Assembly (NCBI RefSeq): GCF_026283945.1
Contig: NZ_JAPDPC010000004.1
Coordinates: 62,001-126,000, forward strand
From: Dyella humicola
GTDB taxonomy: Bacteria > Pseudomonadota > Gammaproteobacteria > Xanthomonadales > Rhodanobacteraceae
Direction: 5' to 3'
Length of the DNA: 64,000 bases
Positions 37,167 through 48,173 of this stretch are shown here, piece by piece. Positions within the stretch are counted from its first letter, which is position 1. Each line of letters starts with the position of its first letter. The notes below the pieces were generated by a model. That model was not told the DNA's origin. It made no database searches and saw only the letters and a list, made by a program, of their open reading frames with translations. Made by a program: the position numbers and the translations under genes.

Positions 37167-37493
37167 CTATTGCACCGATACAGTGGCTGGGCACCCAGTT
37201 TCAAAGAGGCGCGTGAACAACTGGCCGTTGTAGTTGTACTCACAGGACCAAACCCATTTGTACGTAACGGTCTGCACTTGGCTTTTCCTGCCAGTGAAAA
37301 ACGCCGATGCCCCAGTATTGCTACCAGCCTGACCCAGCGACCCTGCCCCAAAACCAGGAGGCAGAGGCTGCAGGTCATTTTTTCGCTCGCATTGAACGAC
37401 GCCGTTGGCGTCGGTTTCGCAGCGCGAGCCGGCTTGGGCGATAGCAGGCAGCGACACCAGCAACGCAACGGCGAGTAGCCGACAAAGAATCAC
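37167..37493 (-). CDS. Small secreted hypothetical protein
   Basis: 108-residue exported protein. The signal peptide (about 1-21, ending AQA before GSRCE) is followed by a short Cys-containing segment (CETDANGVVQC) and a C-terminal WSCEYNYNGQLFTRLFETGC block, giving four cysteines that could form two disulphides. The start is a GTG whose bases overlap the TGA of the upstream lipoprotein gene (GTGA), so the pair is translationally coupled. The function is unknown. Confidence 0.6.
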   Translation of the reverse strand: MILCRLLAVALLVSLPAIAQAGSRCETDANGVVQCERKNDLQPLPPGFGAGSLGQAGSNTGASAFFTGRKSQVQTVTYKWVWSCEYNYNGQLFTRLFETGCPATVSVQ

Positions 37494-37786
37494 TTATCGA
37501 CGCAACGGAACGTTAGATCGGCTGAGCCGGCACCAAAGCCGTTAAGCGTGTCGGTGCCTGAATTGGATACTTCCGGCTGCTGTCCCTTTTTGGTGCAGAA
37601 GTCGTTGGCAGCGTCGAAGGCCATCGCACGCGCACCGCCGCTGCCACCACGCATAGGTGAAGCGGTGGCGTTCACGGTGTACTGACCATGCCCCACGGGT
37701 ACGACCTTGGATGTCATGGCGCAGCCCGCCGAGAGCGTGCAAGCCAAGACCGCCGCGACGGCGGCGAAGCGTCTGATGAAGATCAT
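37490..37786 (-). CDS. Small lipoprotein, hypothetical
   Basis: 98-residue predicted lipoprotein with lipobox LSAGC (Cys22). The mature part contains the pattern GHGQYTVNATASPMRGG, then AMAFDAANDFCTKKG, ending in ADLTFRCVD; this resembles small outer-membrane lipoproteins in which two cysteines form a disulphide. The ATG at 37786 was chosen because the signal peptide starts there. First of a coupled pair with the secreted protein downstream. Confidence 0.65.
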   Translation of the reverse strand: MIFIRRFAAVAAVLACTLSAGCAMTSKVVPVGHGQYTVNATASPMRGGSGGARAMAFDAANDFCTKKGQQPEVSNSGTDTLNGFGAGSADLTFRCVDK

Positions 37787-37901
37787 GTGGTTTCCCCTAG
37801 TTTCCCCAATTCGCAGGTTACTTCGAGGCCAATAATGGGGCAAGGCATCGCCATTGCGTTGACGGCTATGCTGAAATCGAAGTGACATAGCTGTCGGAGA
37901 C

Positions 37902-37923
37902 AAGCCCGCCATTGCGCGGGCTT
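37902..37923 (+). terminator. Orphan hairpin upstream of the small lipoprotein gene
   Basis: Eight-base arms AAGCCCGC and GCGGGCTT with a six-base loop, followed on the plus strand by TCTCGTTT. No plus-strand gene ends nearby, so it may end a small unannotated transcript or insulate the lipoprotein promoter. Confidence 0.4.
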
Positions 37924-37983
37924 TCTCGTTTGCCGTCGGGACTTTGCAAACGGATAGCAACCGGCTAACAGCGACACAAACAG

Positions 37984-38006
37984 AAAAGGGCCGAGAGGCC
38001 CTTTTT
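37984..38006 (-). terminator. Terminator after tRNA-Phe
   Basis: AAAAGGGCC and GGCCCTTTT arms around GAGA; T runs on both sides make it usable in either direction. It lies 21 bases past the 3' end of the tRNA gene. Confidence 0.85.
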
Positions 38007-38027
38007 CGCGTGACAGCTTGTTTTTAA

Positions 38028-38103
38028 TGGTGGCCGGGGACGGAATCGAACCGCCGACACGGGGATTTTCAATCCCCTGCTCTACCAACTGAGCTACCCG
38101 GCC
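38028..38103 (-). tRNA. tRNA-Phe (GAA)
   Basis: A 76-base cloverleaf on the minus strand with acceptor stem GGCCGGG/CCCGGCC, D-arm GCTCAGTTGGTAGAGC, anticodon arm GGGGA-TTGAAAA-TCCCC with anticodon GAA, T-arm GTTCGATTC and an encoded CCA end. It follows yggX on the same strand and separates core genes from the accessory region at lower coordinates. Confidence 0.97.
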
Positions 38104-38150
38104 ACGGGTACTGCGTGAGCCGCGTATTAAATCTGATGCCGGGCCGTGCG

Positions 38151-38429
38151 TCAAGACTCTGAGTCGGGGGCGACGTAGCCTTCGGGCTGTTTCACGTCGC
38201 CGCCGAACAGGAATTTCTCCATTTCCTCGCTCAGGAACTGGCGCGACTTGGGATCGAGCGGGTTGAGGCGGTATTCGTTGAGCAGCATGGTCTGGTGGGC
38301 CAGCCATTGTTGCCACGCCTGCTTGGAAATCTCGGCGTAGATGCGCTGGCCGAGCGGGCCGGGCCAGGGGGCGAAATCTAGGCCTTCGGCATCGAGACCC
38401 AGTTTGGCGCAGTGAACGATACGACTCAT
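38151..38429 (-). CDS. yggX: Fe(2+)-trafficking / oxidative damage protection protein YggX
   Basis: 92-residue cytoplasmic protein. The start [17 protein letters not shown] carries the conserved Cys, and [20 protein letters not shown] with [17 protein letters not shown] is diagnostic of YggX. It limits oxidative damage to iron-sulphur clusters and links with MutY, itself an Fe-S protein. It lies 26 bases after mutY, the common mutY-yggX arrangement. The upstream in-frame extension to 38525 is rejected because it lies in mutY. Confidence 0.95.
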   Translation of the reverse strand: MSRIVHCAKLGLDAEGLDFAPWPGPLGQRIYAEISKQAWQQWLAHQTMLLNEYRLNPLDPKSRQFLSEEMEKFLFGGDVKQPEGYVAPDSES

Positions 38430-38455
38430 GTGGTGCCACTCATCAGGTGAAGTTT

Positions 38456-39487
38456 TTAAAGGCCGAGCAACAGGCTGCGCACGGGGGCAGGCAGGCCTAG
38501 GGCGGCGCGTTCGCCGGCATCGCACCAGCGCAGGGTGGGATTATCGGCGATCCCACGGTGGGCTGCTGCCTCATCGAACAACAGCGGTTCGATTTGCAGG
38601 CGGTAGTGACTGAATACGTGCACGAAGGGCGGCAGGGCCTGCGCGTCATCGATGTGCGCAAAAGATTGCGCCGCGCGCCAGGCGCCATCGTGATCGCTGG
38701 CCTCGGGCAGGCTCCACAATCCCGACCACACGCCTTGCGGGCCACGTCGCTCCAGCAGCACGCGACCTTTCGCGTCGCGCAGGATCAACATCACCGTGTC
38801 GCGCGTGGGTATCGCCTTAGACGGTTTGGCGCTGGGCAATTGCGCGGTCAGTCCTTCGCGCTTTGCCACGCAGCTATCGCTGAACGGGCAGCTGTCGCAT
38901 TGCGGACGTGTACGTACACACAGGGTCGCACCGAGATCCATGATCGCTTGGGTGAAATCGGCCGTGCGCTCTGCCGGCGTGAGTGCATCGGCGTGTTGCC
39001 ACAGCACTTTCTCCACCGCGCTTTGTCCTGGATGGCCGTGGATGCCGAGGTAGCGCGTCAGCACGCGCTTCACATTGCCGTCGAGTATCGGGAAGCGCAG
39101 TCCATGTGCCTGCGCCAGGATCGCGCCGGCGGTGGAGCGGCCAATGCCGGGCAGGGCGGCGAGCGCGTCGAAATCACGCGGCAGTTCGCCGCCATGTTGC
39201 TCAACGCAGATCTGCGCGGCGCGCTGCAGGAAGCGGGCACGGCGGTAATAGCCAAGACCTGACCACAACGCCAGCACGGTGTCTTCGTCGGCGGCAGCCA
39301 GGTCGCGCAGGCCGGGCAGCGCGGAGACAAAACGCTGAAAGTAGGGGATGACGGTGACCACCTGCGTCTGCTGCAGCATTACCTCGGACAGCCACACACG
39401 ATACGCATCGCGCGGGTGCTGCCATGGCAAATCCTTGCGGCCGTGGCGATCGAACCAGGCCAGCAGCGCGGAGGCAAAGGGATTCAT
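38456..39487 (-). CDS. mutY: A/G-specific adenine DNA glycosylase MutY
   Basis: 343-residue repair enzyme that removes adenine paired with 8-oxoguanine. The catalytic Glu35 (SEVMLQQTQ), helix-hairpin-helix [12 protein letters not shown] (112-123), catalytic Asp136 (LDGNVKR), and 4Fe-4S ligands Cys190, Cys197, Cys200, Cys206 with C-x6-C-x2-C-x5-C spacing are all present. The C-terminal Nudix-like domain recognises 8-oxoG. Its start overlaps the end of the AsmA-like gene by four bases. Confidence 0.96.
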   Translation of the reverse strand: MNPFASALLAWFDRHGRKDLPWQHPRDAYRVWLSEVMLQQTQVVTVIPYFQRFVSALPGLRDLAAADEDTVLALWSGLGYYRRARFLQRAAQICVEQHGGELPRDFDALAALPGIGRSTAGAILAQAHGLRFPILDGNVKRVLTRYLGIHGHPGQSAVEKVLWQHADALTPAERTADFTQAIMDLGATLCVRTRPQCDSCPFSDSCVAKREGLTAQLPSAKPSKAIPTRDTVMLILRDAKGRVLLERRGPQGVWSGLWSLPEASDHDGAWRAAQSFAHIDDAQALPPFVHVFSHYRLQIEPLLFDEAAAHRGIADNPTLRWCDAGERAALGLPAPVRSLLLGL

Positions 39488-40614
39488 GGCGATGTGCTGA
39501 CGGGCGTGGGCTTTGCGGGTGCGGGCCTGGCAGGTGCAGCTTTCGCTGGCGCGGCTTTTGTCGGTGCCGTCGGTGCGGGAGCTGCGACGCTGGCCGCGCT
39601 GGCCGGCACATCGGAGCCGGCCCGGATGGTCAAGCCTTCGATGGTGATATTGCCGGTATCGATTCTGGCGATTTCGGCATGGCCGCTGCCGGGCGGCACG
39701 GCCAGCGTCGGACCGTCGTCATGGTCGAGCTCCGCCCACCAATCGGCGAGTGCCAGCGGTGGCAGGCGCAGATCGGCGTGATTGTTCGGGCCATCGAGCT
39801 TCAGTCCCAGCATCAGCGGGCTGTTTTCATTGGCCGGCATCAATTCGATCGCGGTGACGTATTGGCCGCTGTCGGCATGATCGAGCTTGCCCGACAAAAG
39901 CGCCGAAGCGTCGGCGGCACCGCGCCAGCGCGCTTCACCTGCAAGCTGCAAGGTCAGCGTAGTGCTGTGGGAGAGGCGCAGCGCGATGTTGTCCAACTGC
40001 AGTGCGCCATTCTTGATGCTCGGTGTCAGTGACAGGCGCAGCTGGGTGGGTATGCCTTGCGCGTCCTTGGCCGAGATCGTGAGCGGGAAGGGCTGGTTGG
40101 CCGCCAGTTGGCCGGTTTCAAGCTCCACGTCGCCGAGCAGCAGTTCGTTGCCGCGCACGAGGCTGCCGCGCGTGATGCGTACGCCGGCGTCGATGCGCGG
40201 AATCTCAGTCGGCGCGCTGGCCGGGCCGGATGGCAGATGGGCCAGCCAGGATTGCAGCGCATCGAGGTCGACGCGAGGCGAATCGATGGCCATCTGCGAA
40301 ATGACGGTTTCTTTGCCGAGCAACGTGCGCCATGTCAGCGCCAGCGTGCCGCGCGCAGCCAGCAGGATCGGCATGTTCGCGCCCTGGGCGCTGAGCGTGA
40401 TGCCCTGGAGTTCAAGTGCCGGGCGCGGGAACAGCGCGGGGGTGGCCGGGCTGGCCAGGTTGAGTTCCAGGCCGGCAGCGCGTGCCTGTGTTTGCAACAC
40501 CGCGGTGATGCGTTCGGGCTGCAGCAGCAGGTGCACGGCGGTCAGCGCCACCGCGACCAGCAGCAGCGTGGCGCTGCTGGCAATCAGCAAGGTCAGGCGG
40601 AGCCAGCGCGGCAC
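39484..40614 (-). CDS. AsmA-like protein
   Basis: 376-residue envelope protein with one N-terminal membrane span (RLTLLIASSATLLLVAVALTAVHLL) and a periplasmic beta-rich region. LELNLASPATPALFPRPALELQGI is the AsmA N-terminal signature. AsmA-family proteins help move phospholipids between membranes, but this one is shorter than AsmA (about 600 residues), lacks a clear C-terminal AsmA domain and ends in a Pro/Ala/Lys-rich tail. It lies 12 bases after ftsY and overlaps mutY by four bases, so it is part of the ftsY-mutY-yggX operon. Confidence 0.8.
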   Translation of the reverse strand: MPRWLRLTLLIASSATLLLVAVALTAVHLLLQPERITAVLQTQARAAGLELNLASPATPALFPRPALELQGITLSAQGANMPILLAARGTLALTWRTLLGKETVISQMAIDSPRVDLDALQSWLAHLPSGPASAPTEIPRIDAGVRITRGSLVRGNELLLGDVELETGQLAANQPFPLTISAKDAQGIPTQLRLSLTPSIKNGALQLDNIALRLSHSTTLTLQLAGEARWRGAADASALLSGKLDHADSGQYVTAIELMPANENSPLMLGLKLDGPNNHADLRLPPLALADWWAELDHDDGPTLAVPPGSGHAEIARIDTGNITIEGLTIRAGSDVPASAASVAAPAPTAPTKAAPAKAAPARPAPAKPTPVSTSP

Positions 40615-40626
40615 CGGCGGCGGTCC

Positions 40627-41772
40627 TCAGCCCTGGCCCAGGCTGGACGGCAGCAAGCCATCGACATAAGCCTCGGCTTCGAACACGCGCAGGTCGGTGG
40701 CGGTTTCACCCAGGCCCACATAGCGAATCGGCAGCCCAAACTCACGAGCCAGCGCAAACACCACGCCGCCTTTGGCGGTGCCGTCGAGCTTGGTCACGAC
40801 CAGGCCGGTGACGCCAACGATCTGGCGGAACTGGCGCACCTGGTTCACCGCGTTCTGGCCGGTGGTGCCGTCGATCACCATCAGCACTTCATGGGGTGCG
40901 TCGGCGTCGAGTTTCTTCAGCACGCGGGCAATCTTGCCCAGCTCGTCCATCAGGCCGCCTTGCGTATGCAGGCGACCGGCGGTATCGGCGATCAGCACAT
41001 TGGCGCCGCGCGAGCGTGCGGCCTGCAGCGCATCGAAGATCACGCTGGCGGAGTCGGCATCCTGGCCCTGCGAAATCACCGGCACCTTGTTGCGTTCGCC
41101 CCAGGTCTTGAGCTGCTCTACGGCGGCGGCGCGGAAGGTGTCGCCAGCGGCGAGGATCACCTGGTGGCCATCGTCGCGATAGCGGCGGGCGAGCTTGCCG
41201 ATGGTCGTGGTCTTGCCCGCGCCATTGATGCCGACGGTAAGGATCACGAACGGCTGGCGGCCGGTGACAGTCAGCGGCGTTTCCACCGGCTTGAGCAAGC
41301 TGATCAGCGACTGCCGCAGGGCGGACAGCAAGGCGGTGGCATCGGCGAACTCGCGCTTGTGCATGCGCTTGCGCAGATCCTCGACCAGGTTCGTGCTGGC
41401 CTCGATGCCGACATCGGCCGTGATCAGCGTGGTTTCGAGCTCGTCGAGCAGGTCGTCATCGAGCTTGGGGTGACGGTTGAACAGCGACGACAGGCCCTTG
41501 GCGAACGAGCTGCCGGAAAGTCGCTCGCGCCAGCTGCGCTTGGCCGGTGCGGCCTCGGCAATGGCGGCCCGCTCAAAGGCCTCGTCTTCGGCCGGAGCGG
41601 CCGCGGGCGGTGGCGTTTCGGCCAGTGCTTCGCCCAGGGTGGATGCGGTGTTGTCCAGCGAGAAGGCGTCGGTATCGTGCGCAAGCTGTTCCGCCGGAGC
41701 GGATTCCGTAGTGGCTGCGGCAGGCTGGCCCGAGGGCGTTTCTGCGGGTTTCTTCTTCCAGAACTTGAGCAT
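40627..41772 (-). CDS. ftsY: Signal recognition particle receptor FtsY
   Basis: 381-residue membrane-associated GTPase that docks SRP-ribosome complexes at the translocon. An acidic, Ala/Pro-rich A domain (about 1-85) is followed by the helical N domain and the G domain with GINGAGKTTTIGKLA (G1), DTAGR (G3), TKLDGTAKGG (G4/G5) and the SRP-type insertion. Length and order are typical. Divergent from rsmD with a 65-base gap; first gene of the minus-strand operon. Confidence 0.97.
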   Translation of the reverse strand: MLKFWKKKPAETPSGQPAAATTESAPAEQLAHDTDAFSLDNTASTLGEALAETPPPAAAPAEDEAFERAAIAEAAPAKRSWRERLSGSSFAKGLSSLFNRHPKLDDDLLDELETTLITADVGIEASTNLVEDLRKRMHKREFADATALLSALRQSLISLLKPVETPLTVTGRQPFVILTVGINGAGKTTTIGKLARRYRDDGHQVILAAGDTFRAAAVEQLKTWGERNKVPVISQGQDADSASVIFDALQAARSRGANVLIADTAGRLHTQGGLMDELGKIARVLKKLDADAPHEVLMVIDGTTGQNAVNQVRQFRQIVGVTGLVVTKLDGTAKGGVVFALAREFGLPIRYVGLGETATDLRVFEAEAYVDGLLPSSLGQG

Positions 41773-41837
41773 TGCGGCTGCGATTCAAAGACAATGGGCG
41801 GCATGCTACCACCCCCACCTGTACTAGCCCCTGAGTC

Positions 41838-42419
41838 ATGGCTGCCAACGTAAGGGGCGCCTCCGGGCGCATCCGCATCATTGGCGGCCAGTTGCGTAAT
41901 TCGCGCCTTGATGTGCCGGATCTGCCCGGCCTGAGGCCAACCGCCGAGCGCGTACGCGAGACCCTGTTCAACTGGCTGTCGCCAGTGATTGCCGGTGCGC
42001 GTTGCCTTGATCTGTGCGCGGGCACGGGCGCGCTTGGTATCGAGGCTTTGTCGCGTGGCGCGGCCAGCGTGCAGTTCGTCGAGCGTGACCTGCGTGCGGC
42101 ACAGGCGCTGCGAGACAACCTGACGCGGCTCAAGGCGCAGGGCGGGCAGGTGGCTGGCGTCGATGCGCTGGCGTACCTGCAAGGGCCGCCGCAGCCCTAC
42201 GAGCTGGTGTTTCTGGATCCGCCGTTCGCGCAAGACCTGTGGGCGGCGATGGCGCAGCGGTTGGAGCAGGGAGGCTGGCTGACTGCCGGTGCGTGGATTT
42301 ATGTCGAATCGCCGCGGCCCGTGGCGCCCGTGCTGCCGATCCAGTGGAACCCGCACCGGGAAGGTGTGGCTGGCGAAGTGCGTTACGCGCTCTATCGGCG
42401 GGTTCTGGCGGCTGCCTGA
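41838..42419 (+). CDS. rsmD: 16S rRNA (guanine966-N2)-methyltransferase RsmD
   Basis: 193-residue methyltransferase that modifies G966 of 16S rRNA during 30S assembly. RIIGGQLRNSRLDVPD, LRPTAERVRETLFNWL, motif I CLDLCAGTGALGIEALSRGA and catalytic LDPPF are all diagnostic. ftsY-rsmD divergent and coaD downstream is the usual gammaproteobacterial order. Confidence 0.96.
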   Translation: MAANVRGASGRIRIIGGQLRNSRLDVPDLPGLRPTAERVRETLFNWLSPVIAGARCLDLCAGTGALGIEALSRGAASVQFVERDLRAAQALRDNLTRLKAQGGQVAGVDALAYLQGPPQPYELVFLDPPFAQDLWAAMAQRLEQGGWLTAGAWIYVESPRPVAPVLPIQWNPHREGVAGEVRYALYRRVLAAA

Positions 42420-43022
<603 letters not shown>

Positions 43023-43286
43023 TGGGGCGGGGGGAGGCTGCCTGACCCCGCATTGCAACACGTGCAACGGTGTCAGGCCGGGCCGGCCTCGTGTATCCTC
43101 GCGTGCATCCTGCGGACAGGACAGTCACTCGCCGCGAACCAGGGGCGCGATACGGTGCATGGCAAGGGGTTCACTCCGGCTGGCAGCACGTTCTCCCGGT
43201 TTCACGGCGCCGCCGAAATGGCGGCTGGATGGTCCCGTCATCCAACGGATCAAAGCGCCCAGAATCCGCCATCCAAGGTGACCACC

Positions 43287-43787
43287 ATGTACAAGTATGT
43301 TTTCCTCGCCGCCGCCGCGCTTGCCGGCACCCTGTCCATCACCGCCTGCAGCCAGAAAGAAGAAGCCGCGCAGCCGACCGAGCAGGCACAGGCCGTCTCC
43401 AAGCCGACCGACCCGAACGACACCAAGGCATGGGGCGCCTACCTCGGCCAGATCGTGCAGAAGAACATGCAGGGCATGACTGCGGACCGTCCGTTCCCGT
43501 ACCTGGTGCCGGCCGGCGACAGCGATGACGACAAGGCCAAGTACCAGCGTCAGCTCGAGCAGGTGCAGGACACCGTGGCTCGCGGCGTGCTGCCGGGCAA
43601 CATGCTGGTGTTTGCCGGCCCGAGCTCGACCAAGACTGCCGACCTGCTGATCGAAGCCTTCAAGGACGCCAAGCCGGGTTCGTTCAAGGACGTGATCATC
43701 CTGTTCATCGGCGACAAGACCGATGAGGACCGCGTCAACGCAACCCTGCAGCCGACCGGCGCCACCGTGCGCTTCGTGGCGATGTAA
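43287..43787 (+). CDS. Hypothetical lipoprotein
   Basis: 166-residue predicted lipoprotein, lipobox ITAC (about Cys21). The mature part is charged (SQKEEAAQPTEQAQ) then folded (TKAWGAYLGQIVQKNMQGM, VLPGNMLVFAGPSSTKTADLL, VIILFIGDKTDEDRV). The pattern resembles small periplasmic proteins of Xanthomonadales but I cannot name a function. The ATG at 43287 directly precedes the signal peptide. Single gene with a good terminator. Confidence 0.7.
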   Translation: MYKYVFLAAAALAGTLSITACSQKEEAAQPTEQAQAVSKPTDPNDTKAWGAYLGQIVQKNMQGMTADRPFPYLVPAGDSDDDKAKYQRQLEQVQDTVARGVLPGNMLVFAGPSSTKTADLLIEAFKDAKPGSFKDVIILFIGDKTDEDRVNATLQPTGATVRFVAM

Positions 43788-43832
43788 GCGACGCTTCGCA
43801 AGCGATCACGCTTTCGCAAAAGCAAGTAGGAG

Positions 43833-43869
43833 AGCCCGTGGCGCGAAAGTGCCGCGGGCTTTTCGTTTT
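43833..43869 (+). terminator. Terminator of the lipoprotein gene
   Basis: Ten-base arms AGCCCGTGGC and GCCGCGGGCT (one T.G pair) followed by TTTCGTTTT, 46 bases past the stop. Confidence 0.85.
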
Positions 43870-43998
43870 CAGCACACCGCGTGACCTGGGCCGATCTTCA
43901 GGTCGCGCCCTTGGAGCCTGTTCAAGCCGCCGTAACGACCGCAGCACGAGCCGTCATCCCAGCGCCGCACATCGGGAAGGCGTTAAACGGGCCAATAG

Positions 43999-46057
<2,059 letters not shown>

Positions 46058-46058
<1 letters not shown>

Positions 46059-46900
46059 TGCAACTCTGGTCACTCATCGGCAATTCGCAGCAACTTGATG
46101 GCGGCGCCATGTTCGGTAATGCGCCGAAGGCGCTGTGGTCGCGCTGGATTGCGCCGGATGCGGAAAACCGCATTCCGCTGGCTTGCCGCTGCCTGCTGGT
46201 GAAGGATCTGGACGGTCGCAACGTGCTGTTCGAGACCGGCATCGGGGCGTTCTTCGAGCCGGCGCTGCGCGAACGCTATGGCGTGGTGGAAGACCGTCAC
46301 GTGCTGCTCGATTCGCTGGCGCAGGCGGGGCTGACGCACGAAGACATCGACGTGGTAGTGCTTTCCCATCTGCATTTCGACCATGCCGGCGGTTTGCTCG
46401 CAGCATGGGAGGAAGGGCAGGCACCGCGCCTGTTGTTCCCCAACGCGACCTACGTAGTCGGTGCCGAACACTGGCGCCGCGCGTTGAAGCCCCATCCGCG
46501 CGACCGTGCCTCGTTCGTGCCAGAGCTGCAGCCGTTGCTGGAAGCCAGCGGACGGCTTGAACTGGTCGAGGGCGAGTTCTCGAGAGCGCTTGGGTCCGCG
46601 GTGCGCTTCCACTATTCCGACGGTCATACGCCAGGACTGATGCTGTCCGAAGTGGGCGGCGTGGTGTTTTGCGCGGATCTGATTCCGGGGCGCTTCTGGG
46701 TGCACTTGCCCATCACCATGGGCTATGACCGCTGGCCGGAAAAATTGATCGACGAGAAGCGGGTCTTCCTGGAAGACAAGCTGGCGCGTGACGTGCGGCT
46801 GTTCTTTACGCACGATCATGATTGCGCCGTAGCCAGGGTGGTGCGCGACGAGCGCGGCCGCTACGGTACGGCCGACGAACAGCGTGAATTACGAGGATAG
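46058..46900 (+). CDS. MBL-fold metallo-hydrolase
   Basis: 280-residue cytoplasmic hydrolase of the metallo-beta-lactamase fold. The metal-binding motif is H104-L-H106-F-D108-H109, followed by a further His near 190 (DGHTPG) and the terminal FTHDHD. Lactonase-like (AHL-lactonase/YtnP) proteins share this pattern, so lactone or ester hydrolysis is possible, but the substrate is unknown. Overlaps the ggt stop by one base. Confidence 0.87.
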
Positions 46901-46908
46901 GGGCACCG

Positions 46909-47955
46909 ATGAACACGCCGCAGGGGGGCGCAGCGAAGATGCAGCAATGGATGCGGCGGGTGCTGGGTGCACTGGTGTTGCTTGGAGGTGTCGGCCTGGT
47001 CGCGATGACCGAGCGAAGCGTGCTCGATCTTCGCCATGCCGCTGCCCGACACGGTGGGCAGATACTCGACCTGGGTGAGGGTGGCCCCCCGCAGGCGGGC
47101 CAGCACGGCTATATGGTTCGCGTGGCCGGCCCGGTTCGCGTGATCGAGGAGCCGTACGATCCTGAGTTTGGCCAGCGTGCCAAGACGCCGGTGTTGATTC
47201 GCCGCGTGGAGATGTTCCAATGGCGCGAAGTGCGTGTGGGTGCCGACGTGCACTACGAGTTGGATTGGGTTGATCGCCCGCTGGATGCCCGCCGATTCGC
47301 GCAGCCTTCGGGTCATGCCAATCCGGAGAGTTTCCCCATCCGCGGCAAGCAATTCGATGCGGGCTTGGTGCGAGTGGGTGGTTACGCTCTTTCACCAACG
47401 CTCTTGCATGCGTTGCCGGGTGGGGATCCCTTGCCGCCGGATTTCAAATCGGTGCCGCCGAACCTCGCCGCCAGTTTTTCGCTCTACAACGATCACCTGG
47501 TGACGAGTGTCCACCCGGAGCAGCCACGCCTGGGTGATTTGCGGGTGAGCTGGGAGACCGTGCCGGCGCAAGAGGTCACGATCTTCGCGCAGGTGGACGG
47601 CGATGAGCTGGTGCCGGCGGCGCACGCACTCGATGGCAAGGGCTACGAATTGCAGACAGGCGATCGCACGCTGGCCGATGTCGTGCCGGACGTGCCCGAC
47701 GCGCCATCATTCGTGATGGCGCGCCGTCTCGCGGCCTTGCTGCTGGGTATGTTCGGCGTGTGGCTGCTGATGCCCGAACGCCGCAGGACGCGCCTCGACC
47801 TGATGCTGGCCGGTGGTGCGGGCGTGCTGGTGGTGGCTGCCGTGGCTTGCGTACTGTGGTTGGGTACGGATGTTGTTGCGGGCGGCGTGTGGTTTGCCGT
47901 TGCGCTGGCAGGTTTAGGGCTTGCCGTGTGGCGGCTAAGGGCGACGTCGCCTTAG
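46909..47955 (+). CDS. TMEM43-like membrane protein
   Basis: 348-residue inner-membrane protein. One N-terminal span (VLGALVLLGGVGLVAMTE) and three C-terminal spans (FVMARRLAALLLGMFGVWLLM, LMLAGGAGVLVVAAVACVLWL, GGVWFAVALAGLGLAVWRL) flank a large soluble domain. Features such as LRRVEMFQWRE-like IRRVEMFQWREV and the YELDWVDRPLDARRF stretch match the TMEM43 family, whose human member is a nuclear-envelope protein. The bacterial function is unknown. It is eight bases after the MBL gene, with a ribosome-binding site in the gap. Confidence 0.8.
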   Translation: MNTPQGGAAKMQQWMRRVLGALVLLGGVGLVAMTERSVLDLRHAAARHGGQILDLGEGGPPQAGQHGYMVRVAGPVRVIEEPYDPEFGQRAKTPVLIRRVEMFQWREVRVGADVHYELDWVDRPLDARRFAQPSGHANPESFPIRGKQFDAGLVRVGGYALSPTLLHALPGGDPLPPDFKSVPPNLAASFSLYNDHLVTSVHPEQPRLGDLRVSWETVPAQEVTIFAQVDGDELVPAAHALDGKGYELQTGDRTLADVVPDVPDAPSFVMARRLAALLLGMFGVWLLMPERRRTRLDLMLAGGAGVLVVAAVACVLWLGTDVVAGGVWFAVALAGLGLAVWRLRATSP

Positions 47956-48130
47956 CTTCCTCTCCCCTGCGGGGCACGCGGGGAGGGGCCATGGATGGCC
48001 CCGGCTTTGAGAAGCGAGGAGAGGATTGAGGTGAGCCCCAAAAAGGGGGTAAAGGGCGGGGGCTCGCGAAGGACTGTCAAAAGAGCCCGCTTTGAAGCTG
48101 GCTTGTCGCTAGATTGCCCCCTCACCCCAA

Positions 48131-48153
48131 CCCTCTCCCGGGAGGGGAGAGGG
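48131..48153. repeat. Dispersed palindrome (CCCTCTCCC type)
   Basis: CCCTCTCCC and GGGAGAGGG arms; the same palindrome family occurs at 53472-53498. Such CT/AG-rich palindromes occur many times in related genomes, commonly between convergent genes. Here it lies between the TMEM43-like and EAL-HDOD genes and could end both. Confidence 0.55.
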
Positions 48154-48173
48154 AGCAAGGTCGGGAGCAAAGC

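Noticed and set aside
37787..38103. Integrated element using tRNA-Phe as attachment site
   Set aside because: No integrase gene and no second copy of the tRNA 3' end in the window; kept only as a weak synteny question.
40057..41853. 598-codon plus-strand ORF across ftsY and the AsmA-like gene
   Set aside because: Shadow of ftsY, which has unmistakable GTPase motifs.
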